Below are positions 49,049 through 57,490 of a stretch of 64,000 nt of DNA, piece after piece. The notes under the pieces were generated by a model. It did no database searches, was not told where the DNA came from, and was given only the letters and a program-made list of their open reading frames with translations. The DNA comes from an uncultured Planctomycetia bacterium (lineage in GTDB: Bacteria; Planctomycetota; Phycisphaerae; FEN-1346; JAACEH01): positions 1 through 64,000 of the forward strand of contig CAIYVX010000044.1 of NCBI GenBank assembly GCA_903929765.1, in the 5' to 3' direction. The position numbers and the translations under genes were made by a program. The stretch's first letter is position 1; each line of letters opens with the position of its first letter.

Positions 49049-50893
49049 CTATTTATCGTCTTCAAGCATGATTGAGCGAAACTGGTCGATATCCTTCTGG
49101 GTAAAGCCGAGCGATTTCACATAGGCTTCCATTTTTCCCCGCCAGGTCGGCTGCGGGAAATTCGCTTTGAAGCCCTCGACCAGCAGGTCGAAGCACTCAC
49201 GATGGCTGAACCCAGGCGATTTGTTCCAGAAGCCGCTTGTTTCCCAGTCCTTATAGAGTTCCTCCTCGTCTACGCCGAGCAGCCCGTTCAGAACGAACGC
49301 GAGCGAGCCGGTGCGGTCCTGTCCGGCAATGCAGTGGAACACGATCGGATAATTCTTCTTGTCGCAGAAGATCTTGAACGATTTGGCGAAAGCTTCTTTG
49401 CCCCCCGTGGTCAGCAGGCCCTGGTAGGCCCAGGAGGAATTGTGCACCCAGGCCACCGTTGGGCCGAGCGGGGAACCCGTCATACCGTAGCATTCGTTGG
49501 TGCTGCGCAGGTCGAGGTCGGTCCTGATCCCGAGGTATTCAAGCATGTATTTCTTCATGTCGTCGTTCAGCCGCTTCGCCCCCGGCTCCACATCCTTGAC
49601 GACCTTGGCTATGTTTTCGAAGCTCTGTTCGTCGTTTATGATTTGGTTTTCCAGGATGGTCTTGATGGGGACGCGGGGCTGCGCCGCGCAGCACCAGTTC
49701 CAGCCAGCCGAGCCGCTGAGCAGGACCACGACGGCAAGGTTTTTGCCCTTCTTTACCTGGAGGTTGAAGATATAGTTGCTGGCCGCCGCCGGACTGAGTT
49801 CGTTGCCCAGCAGCTTGTCATAGACTTTGACGCCGTTGATGCGGAAATCCCAGAACCAGTCCCCGCCACAGCCGAGCTGCATGACGCCGTCAGCCGGTGC
49901 CGTGAATTCCTGCATGAAGACCGACAGCCCTTTGACAACGGGCTTGTCGAACGCAAATCGGCCCTCCTGATCCATCACGGCCTTTTCCCGTTTCGCGCCC
50001 AGAAGTTCTTCGGGCACTGCGGCGAGCTGCTCGATGGCCGCGAGATCAGCGCCGTCGAGCGTCGTCTTGGCCGGCCGGAACACCGACCAGGAAGGAGTCA
50101 GCGAGAACGGCACATAGTCGATCTCCGCCGGATTCTTCACCTGCTCCTGGAGCGCGGCGATCCTGGCCTGCAACTGTTCCCTTCCCTTGCGCAGCCTGCC
50201 GGTGTCCCGGTCCAACACGGCCTGCTCATCCTCATAAATGGTCCGGGCATTATCGTTCAAACCGGCGGTACGGAAAACAAGGTCTTGCTTCACCCGTTTG
50301 CCGTCCATCGCCTTGCGACCGCCGAAATCCCGCACGTTGGGTACGCCATCGATCCGCAGCAGTCGCGGCGCCTCGTCCGCGGTGGTGAACGTTCGTGCCG
50401 GCGACGAAGCGATTTGGCCATCGGCTGTCAGCGCTGTCACTTTCCAGTAATACAGCGTATGAATGCGCAGGCTGTCGAGCGATGCCTTGCCTTCATCAGT
50501 CTTGACAGTGCGTTCTTTGGAAAAATCCTGATTGTACGCGACATGCAGAGTGTACTTCGCGCCGTCGTGCCCGGCCCACTGCCACGAGAAACTGATCGGC
50601 TGGGGATAATACCCCGCTTTCTCGACCAGGAGCTGGCGCTTCTCGGAATCGGCGAAGAATTCGACGCGCTCTTTGCGGGGCAGCGCAAGATAGGCCTTCT
50701 GCGCCGCGTTGAGTTGCGTGACCTGCGCGCCAGCAGCAGGTTCCACCAGCGCGATCTCGGAGGCCTGGGCGGCTTGCGTCGCGCTCGCCGTCGGAGACGC
50801 TGGTTCGGCAAATGCCGGGACTGCCGCGAGGCCGCAAGTAGAAAAGATCAGCGCCGCCAACAGCGTCCAAGACCAATCCGTTATTTTTTTCAT
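49049..50893 (-). CDS. Secreted tyrosine-phosphatase-like protein with inserted domain
   Basis: A 614-residue exported protein: signal peptide (1-29), a fibronectin-like domain (about 85-170, YPQPISFSWQW to SPARTF), then a family-3 protein tyrosine phosphatase that starts DGVPNVRDFGGRKA and ends with the catalytic P-loop HCIAGQDRTG (about 520-529). Between these two parts lie about 250 extra residues: a coiled coil and a beta-sandwich resembling carbohydrate-binding or PA14-like modules (APADGVMQLGCGGDWFWDFR). AGGAG lies 6 bases before the ATG. The substrate may be phosphoprotein, phosphoinositide or sugar phosphate. Confidence 0.8.
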   Translation of the reverse strand: MKKITDWSWTLLAALIFSTCGLAAVPAFAEPASPTASATQAAQASEIALVEPAAGAQVTQLNAAQKAYLALPRKERVEFFADSEKRQLLVEKAGYYPQPISFSWQWAGHDGAKYTLHVAYNQDFSKERTVKTDEGKASLDSLRIHTLYYWKVTALTADGQIASSPARTFTTADEAPRLLRIDGVPNVRDFGGRKAMDGKRVKQDLVFRTAGLNDNARTIYEDEQAVLDRDTGRLRKGREQLQARIAALQEQVKNPAEIDYVPFSLTPSWSVFRPAKTTLDGADLAAIEQLAAVPEELLGAKREKAVMDQEGRFAFDKPVVKGLSVFMQEFTAPADGVMQLGCGGDWFWDFRINGVKVYDKLLGNELSPAAASNYIFNLQVKKGKNLAVVVLLSGSAGWNWCCAAQPRVPIKTILENQIINDEQSFENIAKVVKDVEPGAKRLNDDMKKYMLEYLGIRTDLDLRSTNECYGMTGSPLGPTVAWVHNSSWAYQGLLTTGGKEAFAKSFKIFCDKKNYPIVFHCIAGQDRTGSLAFVLNGLLGVDEEELYKDWETSGFWNKSPGFSHRECFDLLVEGFKANFPQPTWRGKMEAYVKSLGFTQKDIDQFRSIMLEDDK

Positions 50894-51332
50894 CAACAAC
50901 TCCTGCGAAGGCGATAAGCTTATCCGGGCTTGCCCGTCTGAGCCGCTCCAGCGGATTGCTCTGCGCCAATTCTATGCCTCACCACCCCGTTTGCAATCCT
51001 TTTCAATGGTTTCCATCCTCGGCGGATGACAAAGGCGCCTTCAGTTACCTGGGTGGCAATCTGAAGGACTTCTTCGGCTCGCGCTGCCCGCCTCCGCTCC
51101 GCCGCCCCAGGACGATCAATTTACAGAAGGGATTTCACCCCAACTGGGGATGGCTCTGGGAGAAAAGTGGTTGCTTTTCCGCTGTGAAAGTGTCATGTTA
51201 GTGTCTGAAGAGTCCGGCAGCGTTGCCGGCCAGAGGTCAAATGGGAAGTGTCGGTTTATGCGATTCGTCGGACCGTCTGGGGGTGTTTCAGACGCGGACG
51301 AATTCGGAAACAACAGGGGCGGAGGAATCAGG
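50894..51332. other. Divergent intergenic region
   Basis: About 440 bases with no gene or repeat. On the minus strand TTGCAA (50996-50991) and TAGAAT (50974-50969), 16 bases apart, fit a promoter for the phosphatase gene. GGAGG at 51321-51325 is the ribosome site of the plus-strand gene. Nothing else stands out. Confidence 0.5.
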
Positions 51333-53438
51333 ATGAAGATGGCAAAACTGGCGACGGTGTTGGCGGTGGCGATTCTTCTGGTCTCGAGCGCTGCCGGCCT
51401 GGTGCGGGCGGCGGACGCGGCGCTGCCCGATCCGGCGGCTTTTCTCGCGGACTTGATACAGAATGGAAACCTGCGGACGACGGGGACGGGCGAGCTGTTC
51501 TGCTGGCACGCCTCGGGCCAGGCGGAGACGTTCCTCTCGGCTTACGAGGCGTACCAGGATCCACGCTGGCTGGAAGCGGCGGAGAAGTATTATGACTTCT
51601 ATCTCGGCAAGTTGCAGAAGGATCCGGACGGCTATGAGGGCTGGATCGGCGATCCGGATTCGGCCGGCGGGGTGAAACTTTCGACCGACGCGCTGGTCGG
51701 CGACGCCATTCTCTGTGCCCCCCTGGCGCGGTTCGTGGAGATCGTGAACCGTGATCCGACGCTCAATAAAAAGTTCGGAGCGACGGCCAAACGGTACCTC
51801 GACCTGGTGACGCGGATCATGTGGGAAAAGTGGAACCACCGCAACTGCTATTACCAGGACGCCGCGGGCTGGGGCAGCTATCACACTTACGACAAGCTCG
51901 TCGACCTCAAAGCCAACAAATGGGTCGACGCTCCGAGCAACGAAGTCAGCGACAACCTGAACAAGCATTATGCCGCGTCGCTGGTCTTGCTGCGGCTCTG
52001 GCGGGCCACCGGCAACGAGCAGTACAAGGATCGCGTGGTCCGCATCTGCGGCCGGGCCAAGACCATGTGGCGCTACTATCCGGCCGAGGACCGCATTGTC
52101 TGGAACTACTGGATGCCGCACGGTCCCTATGACCTCGAAGGCCGCGCCCCCAAGAGCTGGGTCGCCGTCCACCCGGATCGTTCCGGGTACCAGGCCTGGG
52201 AAGTGTCGATGTTCGTCGAGGTCTACGATTCGGGCCTGGTGTTCGAGCAAGCCGATTTGGAGCGGATGATTCGCACCAACCACTGGATGGCCGAAGGGCC
52301 CGGCGGCAAGTGGCGGAACGCCGACGGCACGTCGCCGGCCGGCGAACTCTGGAGCGGTCTGGCCCGCTTCGACCCCGCGATTCGCGCCAAGTACGAGGCC
52401 CAACTGGCCAAGGGCGGCATCGAGAACCAGATTGCTGCGGCGTGGTTCAAGTACGTTACGGTCAAGGCCCCCGGCTGGCAACGGCTCTACGTTTCGGACC
52501 CGTCCAAGGTCCAGGTGGCTAAGGTTCCGCTGCAGCCTGGTCAGAATCTGACCATGACCGTCGTCATCCCTGACGTGGTGAATGTCGCCGGCAAAGAGCG
52601 GGTCCAATTTGCCACGCAGACGCGGCAGGCCGGGAAGCTCAAGATCGAGCTGCTCGACGCCGCAGGGAAGAATGTTCTCGGCACGCTGGCCGAAATTGAC
52701 ACCGACAAGGACTTGCAGTACAACGCTCCGTTCTGGGACGGTACGAATCCCAAGACCGGCAAGAAGGATCTCGGCGAATACCGCGTCCGCTGGACTCTGG
52801 GCGACGAGAGCCGCACGGCTGCGGTCTGGGTCAAGCAGGGCACGGTCACAAAACGCGACGGCCCGGAGGCGCTTAAACCGGGAGAGAAGATCACCATCGA
52901 TTTCGAGGGGCCGATGGACAAACGCTGGAAGTTGGAGAGCGCCGCCACCAGCACGGAGCAGGCTCACGGCGGCAAGCAGAGCCTCCAGGTCTCCGGCACG
53001 GCGCAACTCCGGTTCGGCAAGTCCGACGACCTGCCGGTCAAGGTCACCATGTGGATCTACGATGACGGGGCCAAGCACGGCGCAACGGCGGCCAACGGCG
53101 CCGCCTGGGGCGTGATCCCGACCGTCGGGGACAAGTTCTGTGCCTACGAGGTCTGGCGGAGCTACCTTGACGGCGACGGTCAATACGTCTGGGTCAACAC
53201 CGGCGAGAATCAGTGGTTCAATCTGCATCCTTCGGGCGTCACCCGCAAGAGCGGCTGGGTGGAATGGGTTTTCGATTTCACCGATCCGAAGAACGTCAAG
53301 GTCACCGGTAACGGTCAACCGGTGAAGAGTCTGGTGGCCAAGTTTACCCCCAGCGGAGCGATCGGCATTTACCTGCTGGGCGGTAGTTCTGCACCCCTCT
53401 ACGTGGACGACATCACGATCGATTATGCGAAGAAGTAG
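51333..53438 (+). CDS. Secreted alpha/alpha-barrel protein, possible polysaccharide-active enzyme
   Basis: A 701-residue exported protein. The signal peptide (1-25) is followed by a helical-barrel domain (about 30-370) in the style of six-hairpin glycosidases or lyases (SAYEAYQDPRWLEAAEKYYDFYL, RWRATGNEQYKDRVVRIC-like repeats). A FlgD-like or Ig-like beta domain (about 400-520, LLDAAGKNVLGTL, FWDGTNPKTGKKDLGEYRV) and a C-terminal beta-sandwich (about 530-701) follow, the latter resembling a carbohydrate-binding module. GGAGG lies 7 bases before the chosen ATG. I cannot assign a family or catalytic residues with confidence. Confidence 0.7.
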   Translation: MKMAKLATVLAVAILLVSSAAGLVRAADAALPDPAAFLADLIQNGNLRTTGTGELFCWHASGQAETFLSAYEAYQDPRWLEAAEKYYDFYLGKLQKDPDGYEGWIGDPDSAGGVKLSTDALVGDAILCAPLARFVEIVNRDPTLNKKFGATAKRYLDLVTRIMWEKWNHRNCYYQDAAGWGSYHTYDKLVDLKANKWVDAPSNEVSDNLNKHYAASLVLLRLWRATGNEQYKDRVVRICGRAKTMWRYYPAEDRIVWNYWMPHGPYDLEGRAPKSWVAVHPDRSGYQAWEVSMFVEVYDSGLVFEQADLERMIRTNHWMAEGPGGKWRNADGTSPAGELWSGLARFDPAIRAKYEAQLAKGGIENQIAAAWFKYVTVKAPGWQRLYVSDPSKVQVAKVPLQPGQNLTMTVVIPDVVNVAGKERVQFATQTRQAGKLKIELLDAAGKNVLGTLAEIDTDKDLQYNAPFWDGTNPKTGKKDLGEYRVRWTLGDESRTAAVWVKQGTVTKRDGPEALKPGEKITIDFEGPMDKRWKLESAATSTEQAHGGKQSLQVSGTAQLRFGKSDDLPVKVTMWIYDDGAKHGATAANGAAWGVIPTVGDKFCAYEVWRSYLDGDGQYVWVNTGENQWFNLHPSGVTRKSGWVEWVFDFTDPKNVKVTGNGQPVKSLVAKFTPSGAIGIYLLGGSSAPLYVDDITIDYAKK

Positions 53439-53527
53439 CTGGCCGGATACGCTTCCATCAGTTCGGCGGTAAACGGCTTGAGCAACGGCAGTACCCGCTC
53501 CGGTTCGTGTACCTCAAGATCAGCATA

Positions 53528-54745
53528 TTACCGGGTAATCCGATACAGGTGGACCTGGTAAGCCGTGAAGCTATCCGTGAACTTACCGTCGGCGATCTCG
53601 ATCTTGCGGTTCTCACCAAGGACTTCGGCTACAGCCAGCCCGGGTAAGCCGCTGACGGCAAAATGACCGGTAGTCGGAACGTTACGCATACCGATGGCAA
53701 AAAGATAGACCGCCCTGCCCTGTTTCTTGACCATGATATCTATTGGTACGCCACGGTCTGAACTGGCCACTGATGCCGCGTCTGGTTGGGTCGGCGAATT
53801 CAGAATGGGGGCCAGCTCGGTGATCTGGTGGTCAATGGCCGTGAGTGCCGCAAACATTTCCGGATCCTTCAGCACGGCTGCGGGGTCGCGGTGACCAGGC
53901 CGAAAATCGTGAACGAACCAGACCAGGCCCGTTGAGCCGTGGATAAGCGACATCCAAACCTCGGAGCGAACCTGTTCGGGCGTGGCCATGTGGTCAGGAT
54001 TGGCGATGTGGGTGCATTCCAGGGCGTTCCAGACGGGCTTGCGACCGTCCGTCCACTGACGAAGGCGGTCGAGTCCCTTGGCCACATACCAAAGATAGTT
54101 GAGGCCATCCGGACGGAGCACGATCTGGCCATCAGGCCCAGGTTCTTTAATGTTGGCGACCGGGTAGACGTCGTAGCTGACGAGGTCGGCGCCCTTGGCG
54201 TATTCACGGTATTGGTCGAGCGTCACACCCCGGTGGGGAAACAGGTCATTAGCCACACCCTGGCCACAGCCCAGGTACACCGGCCGCGTCGGATCGACTT
54301 CCTTCATCTGCCGGTAATCGCCGAGAATCTTCGCCGGCGGCACCGCGTGGCCGTCCGCCTGGCGGTTGTCCGGCTCGTCGCCGTGCATCCAGCCGATGAT
54401 GGTCGGGTCGGCGAGATGTTTAAGCCCCACCTCATTCTGGGCGCAGATGACCAACAAGCCGGCCTTCTTGAGCGTCGCCAGTTGTTGTTCGGTCGGCCCA
54501 TCCCACAGCCCCAGGAAGGTATTCACACCCATCGCCTGGTACTGGCCCGCCAGCTCGGGTTCCTGGCACCAGACCATAATCGGGAAGAAGTCCGGCCGCC
54601 CAATGGGGCTATTCTTCCACGGGCCAACTTGGTCGACGCCAGCCACCGGCGCGGTCGTCGTCCCAGCACAACCGGCCAACGTTGCGGCCAACATGGTTAC
54701 TGTGGCGACCAGAATAAGGTGGATTAGGACGCGAGCTGTTGGCAT
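53528..54745 (-). CDS. Lipoprotein with glycoside-hydrolase-like TIM barrel
   Basis: A 405-residue lipoprotein (lipobox LAGC, C26). The barrel contains FFPIMVWCQEPELAGQYQAMGVNTFLG, WMHGDEPDN with a candidate acid/base pair, ADLVSYDVYPV, VWNALECTH and STGLVWFVHDF. This layout is seen in putative beta-glycosidases of the GH42/GH5 type. A C-terminal beta domain ends the chain. GGGAG precedes the ATG at 54745; upstream codons in the frame add no family-like sequence. The polysaccharide target is unknown. It is convergent with the secreted barrel protein, and similar function is possible. Confidence 0.72.
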   Translation of the reverse strand: MPTARVLIHLILVATVTMLAATLAGCAGTTTAPVAGVDQVGPWKNSPIGRPDFFPIMVWCQEPELAGQYQAMGVNTFLGLWDGPTEQQLATLKKAGLLVICAQNEVGLKHLADPTIIGWMHGDEPDNRQADGHAVPPAKILGDYRQMKEVDPTRPVYLGCGQGVANDLFPHRGVTLDQYREYAKGADLVSYDVYPVANIKEPGPDGQIVLRPDGLNYLWYVAKGLDRLRQWTDGRKPVWNALECTHIANPDHMATPEQVRSEVWMSLIHGSTGLVWFVHDFRPGHRDPAAVLKDPEMFAALTAIDHQITELAPILNSPTQPDAASVASSDRGVPIDIMVKKQGRAVYLFAIGMRNVPTTGHFAVSGLPGLAVAEVLGENRKIEIADGKFTDSFTAYQVHLYRITR

Positions 54746-54882
54746 GAAGATCTCCCTGGTTAAAACCATTCGAGCCATCATCTTATCCCCAACAACGGGT
54801 TACTGCCAGCGGAACCCGTCGGCCTCAGCTCTGGACTTCAACTCTGGACATGATCGACCCGGCCACCGGCTTCGCGGCCCGT

Positions 54883-57288
54883 CTATTGCTCGGCCGGCGA
54901 GGCGGAACTCGCCGACGCGGCGGCCGCCTGTGCCGCCGCCTGTGCCGGCGTCGTGAGCGCCGAGGCATAGATCGCCAGGTTCATGGCCAGGGCCCGGGCG
55001 TCTTCCCAGGCGTAGCCGCGGCAATCAAAGGCCACGGCGCCGGTCTGACAATACATGATGTCGAAGGGGCTGTAGACGCCGACCATTTTCTCGCCCAGGA
55101 AAATTCCGAGGAACTCGGGATCAGGCTTGCCGATGCGCTCGCCGCGCAGGGCCGCAGTGAAGCCGAGGTTCTTGACGAAATAGCCGCCTCCGACCTGGGT
55201 CATCGACCCGGTCGAGAAGGAATTGTCACTCTCCAGCCGTTTGAGCGTCAGGCCCGCCTTGGGGAGCACGATCCGCAGTTGCTCGTCAAACCTGCGGCCT
55301 CCCAGCGTGGCCTCGGCAAAGAGGAACCCGCCGCCCGCGAGGTATTTCTTCAACCAGGCCAGGGCCGACTCGTCCAGGTCGCAACCATTGCGTCCGTTGA
55401 GATAGAGCATGGTCGTTTCCGGCGGAATGGCGGCGCCGGCGACGAGGGGCGCCGCCTCTTTGACGGTCAGGCCCAATTCCTTCTTCGTCGCCTCGGAGAG
55501 GGTTTCCCAGAGGTAATAGTTCCGGGCCACGTTCCAGTCGCCGCCGTGCTGGATGCGGGCCACGGTGACCAGTTCCGCGTCGCCCCGGCGCGGTTGCCCG
55601 CCGATGTATTTCTCACGGAAAGACGAGTCGTGCCGGGCCATCCGGCTGCGCAGTTTCCCGCGGTCCGTCGTGTAGGCGTAGAGGTTGCAGCCCAGTTCGA
55701 ACGTGCCCTTGTTACGTTCCAGGGCATTCATGCCCCAGACGCAGGAGATGTCGGTGGGCGAGTAGAACATGAAGGTCCGCACGCCGTCGCTGAGGCCCCA
55801 GAGCGGCACCAGACTGGGCATTTTCAGGTCCGCGGTCCAGAGCGGATGGGCCTTGTCGATCTTTTTAATTTCCCATTCTGGCCAGATTTCCTGGCAGGCC
55901 TTCCGCCAGGCCTTGTCGACGCTGTGGTTGCCGCAGGAGGCCTCGAAGAGAATGGTGCCGCCGGAGTCGGTGAAGTCGCGGAGCTTTTTCTTATCGGCGT
56001 CCGACAGCTTCAGTTCGTTCTCCATCGAGATGAAGAGGATGGGGGCGTCGTGCAATTCCTCCACCGGCGCGGTGAGACTGACCACCTGCCAGGTCATCGT
56101 TTGTTCCTTGAGGTCGCCGACGTAACGGGCCAGGAATTCCACGTCGTGGGGGTGGAGATCCCAGGGGCCGTCGTACTGGAGCTTGTTCATCAGGAGCGGC
56201 CCGCGCCCTTTGATCAGAAAGAGAACGGCGAAGGCGGTGTCGGGAATCGAACTGTTACCGGCGCCGCCGCCCATCTGGCCCATCATGGTCTGGGCGCCCT
56301 CGAAGTACCAGGCGTGCGACCCCAGATACTTGTTGCCGGTGGCAATGCCCACGCGCTCGACGGCGTAGAGCCAGTAGGGTATGGTTCCCATGCCCTGCGA
56401 CTTCGGATTCGACCCGGCCCTGAAGTTCTCGCCGAGCCACTTCACGCCGCGGTCGATGGCGGCCTGGACCAGTTGGGAGTGGCGGCCCGGGGAATGTTCC
56501 CCCTGGCAGGGACAGCCATTGGCCGGATCCAGCAGGTCGCGGGTAATCAACAGGCTGGCCGTCGCCGCCGCAGTCATCGACCCATAGCTTTCCCGGCCTT
56601 CCCACTGTCCGCCCCGACCGTAGTTCCAGCCGCCGTCTTCGCGCTGCTTGTCCAGATATAGCTTCTGCACCTTCACCAGGGGATCGATGCCGACTTCCAC
56701 ACCGCAGAGCATGGCCTGCTGTATCCCCAGGACGGCCAACTGCGTGTTGGAGAAGTCCCATCCGCCCCCCTTCTTGCCCTCGACGTAGTCCCAGGCCCCG
56801 CTGGGCAACTGAAAGCTCACCAGCTTTTTGACGTCCGTGGCCATGGAGGAGCGCAGGCCGGTCTTCTTGGCCGCATCCCCCTTATGATCGGCCTGTCGAT
56901 ATAGCTCAGCCGAGAGGACGAGCCGCAAAGCCAGAACGTAGGTCGTGTCCAGTTCCATTTCCCGCAGCGCCGCCAGACCTTTCTGAAACTCCGGCTTGGC
57001 GGTTTCGTGGGCATAGGCCAGGGCCGTCAGGGCCATGACGTCATTGCCGCCCGGATAAGTTCTGGCGCCGGCCTTGGAATCGTCCTGGCCAAAGCGTCCG
57101 GTGTCTTTATTCTGCGTCGACAAGAGTTGGGCCACGCCCCTGGCAATGGCGGCATCGATCTGCTCGGCCGTGATGGTCGAGGCCCGCGGCAGGGCCCCCG
57201 GCGGGACGCGCTCGGCCGTCTGAGCCAGACAGGACGCCACGAGCAGTCCGCTCAGAATTCCCGACCACAGAACACGCGCTAACAGCAT
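54883..57288 (-). CDS. Squalene-cyclase-like repeat protein with two DUF4159-like domains
   Basis: An 801-residue exported protein. A signal peptide (1-22) is followed by prenyltransferase/squalene-oxidase-type repeats (about 45-390; QLPSGAWDYVEG, REDGGWNYG). Two copies of a DUF4159-like alpha/beta domain follow: ELHDAPILFISMENELKLSDADKKKLRDFTDSGG and PETTMLYLNGRNGCDLDESALAWLKKYLAGGG. The C-terminus is Ala-rich low complexity. GGGAGG lies 9 bases before the ATG. Such proteins are common in planctomycetes near MoxR-VWA clusters, which are not present here. Function unknown; lipid cyclase activity is unlikely. Confidence 0.82.
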   Translation of the reverse strand: MLLARVLWSGILSGLLVASCLAQTAERVPPGALPRASTITAEQIDAAIARGVAQLLSTQNKDTGRFGQDDSKAGARTYPGGNDVMALTALAYAHETAKPEFQKGLAALREMELDTTYVLALRLVLSAELYRQADHKGDAAKKTGLRSSMATDVKKLVSFQLPSGAWDYVEGKKGGGWDFSNTQLAVLGIQQAMLCGVEVGIDPLVKVQKLYLDKQREDGGWNYGRGGQWEGRESYGSMTAAATASLLITRDLLDPANGCPCQGEHSPGRHSQLVQAAIDRGVKWLGENFRAGSNPKSQGMGTIPYWLYAVERVGIATGNKYLGSHAWYFEGAQTMMGQMGGGAGNSSIPDTAFAVLFLIKGRGPLLMNKLQYDGPWDLHPHDVEFLARYVGDLKEQTMTWQVVSLTAPVEELHDAPILFISMENELKLSDADKKKLRDFTDSGGTILFEASCGNHSVDKAWRKACQEIWPEWEIKKIDKAHPLWTADLKMPSLVPLWGLSDGVRTFMFYSPTDISCVWGMNALERNKGTFELGCNLYAYTTDRGKLRSRMARHDSSFREKYIGGQPRRGDAELVTVARIQHGGDWNVARNYYLWETLSEATKKELGLTVKEAAPLVAGAAIPPETTMLYLNGRNGCDLDESALAWLKKYLAGGGFLFAEATLGGRRFDEQLRIVLPKAGLTLKRLESDNSFSTGSMTQVGGGYFVKNLGFTAALRGERIGKPDPEFLGIFLGEKMVGVYSPFDIMYCQTGAVAFDCRGYAWEDARALAMNLAIYASALTTPAQAAAQAAAASASSASPAEQ

Positions 57289-57490
57289 CGCAGCATACCT
57301 CCCTAGGAGTAACGGTTCCTGCCACTCGGCGGGTCTCCATAGTAACGGTGTGGGGCACGGCGGACAAGAGACATTACGGCCCGCCGGATAACACGACCAA
57401 AAATCTCCGGTCTGCCCGCCGACACTGTACGCTTATCGTGATACAATCTCTAAAGTCGATAACAAACCTTGTTAACCGAAAGGATCGCCT

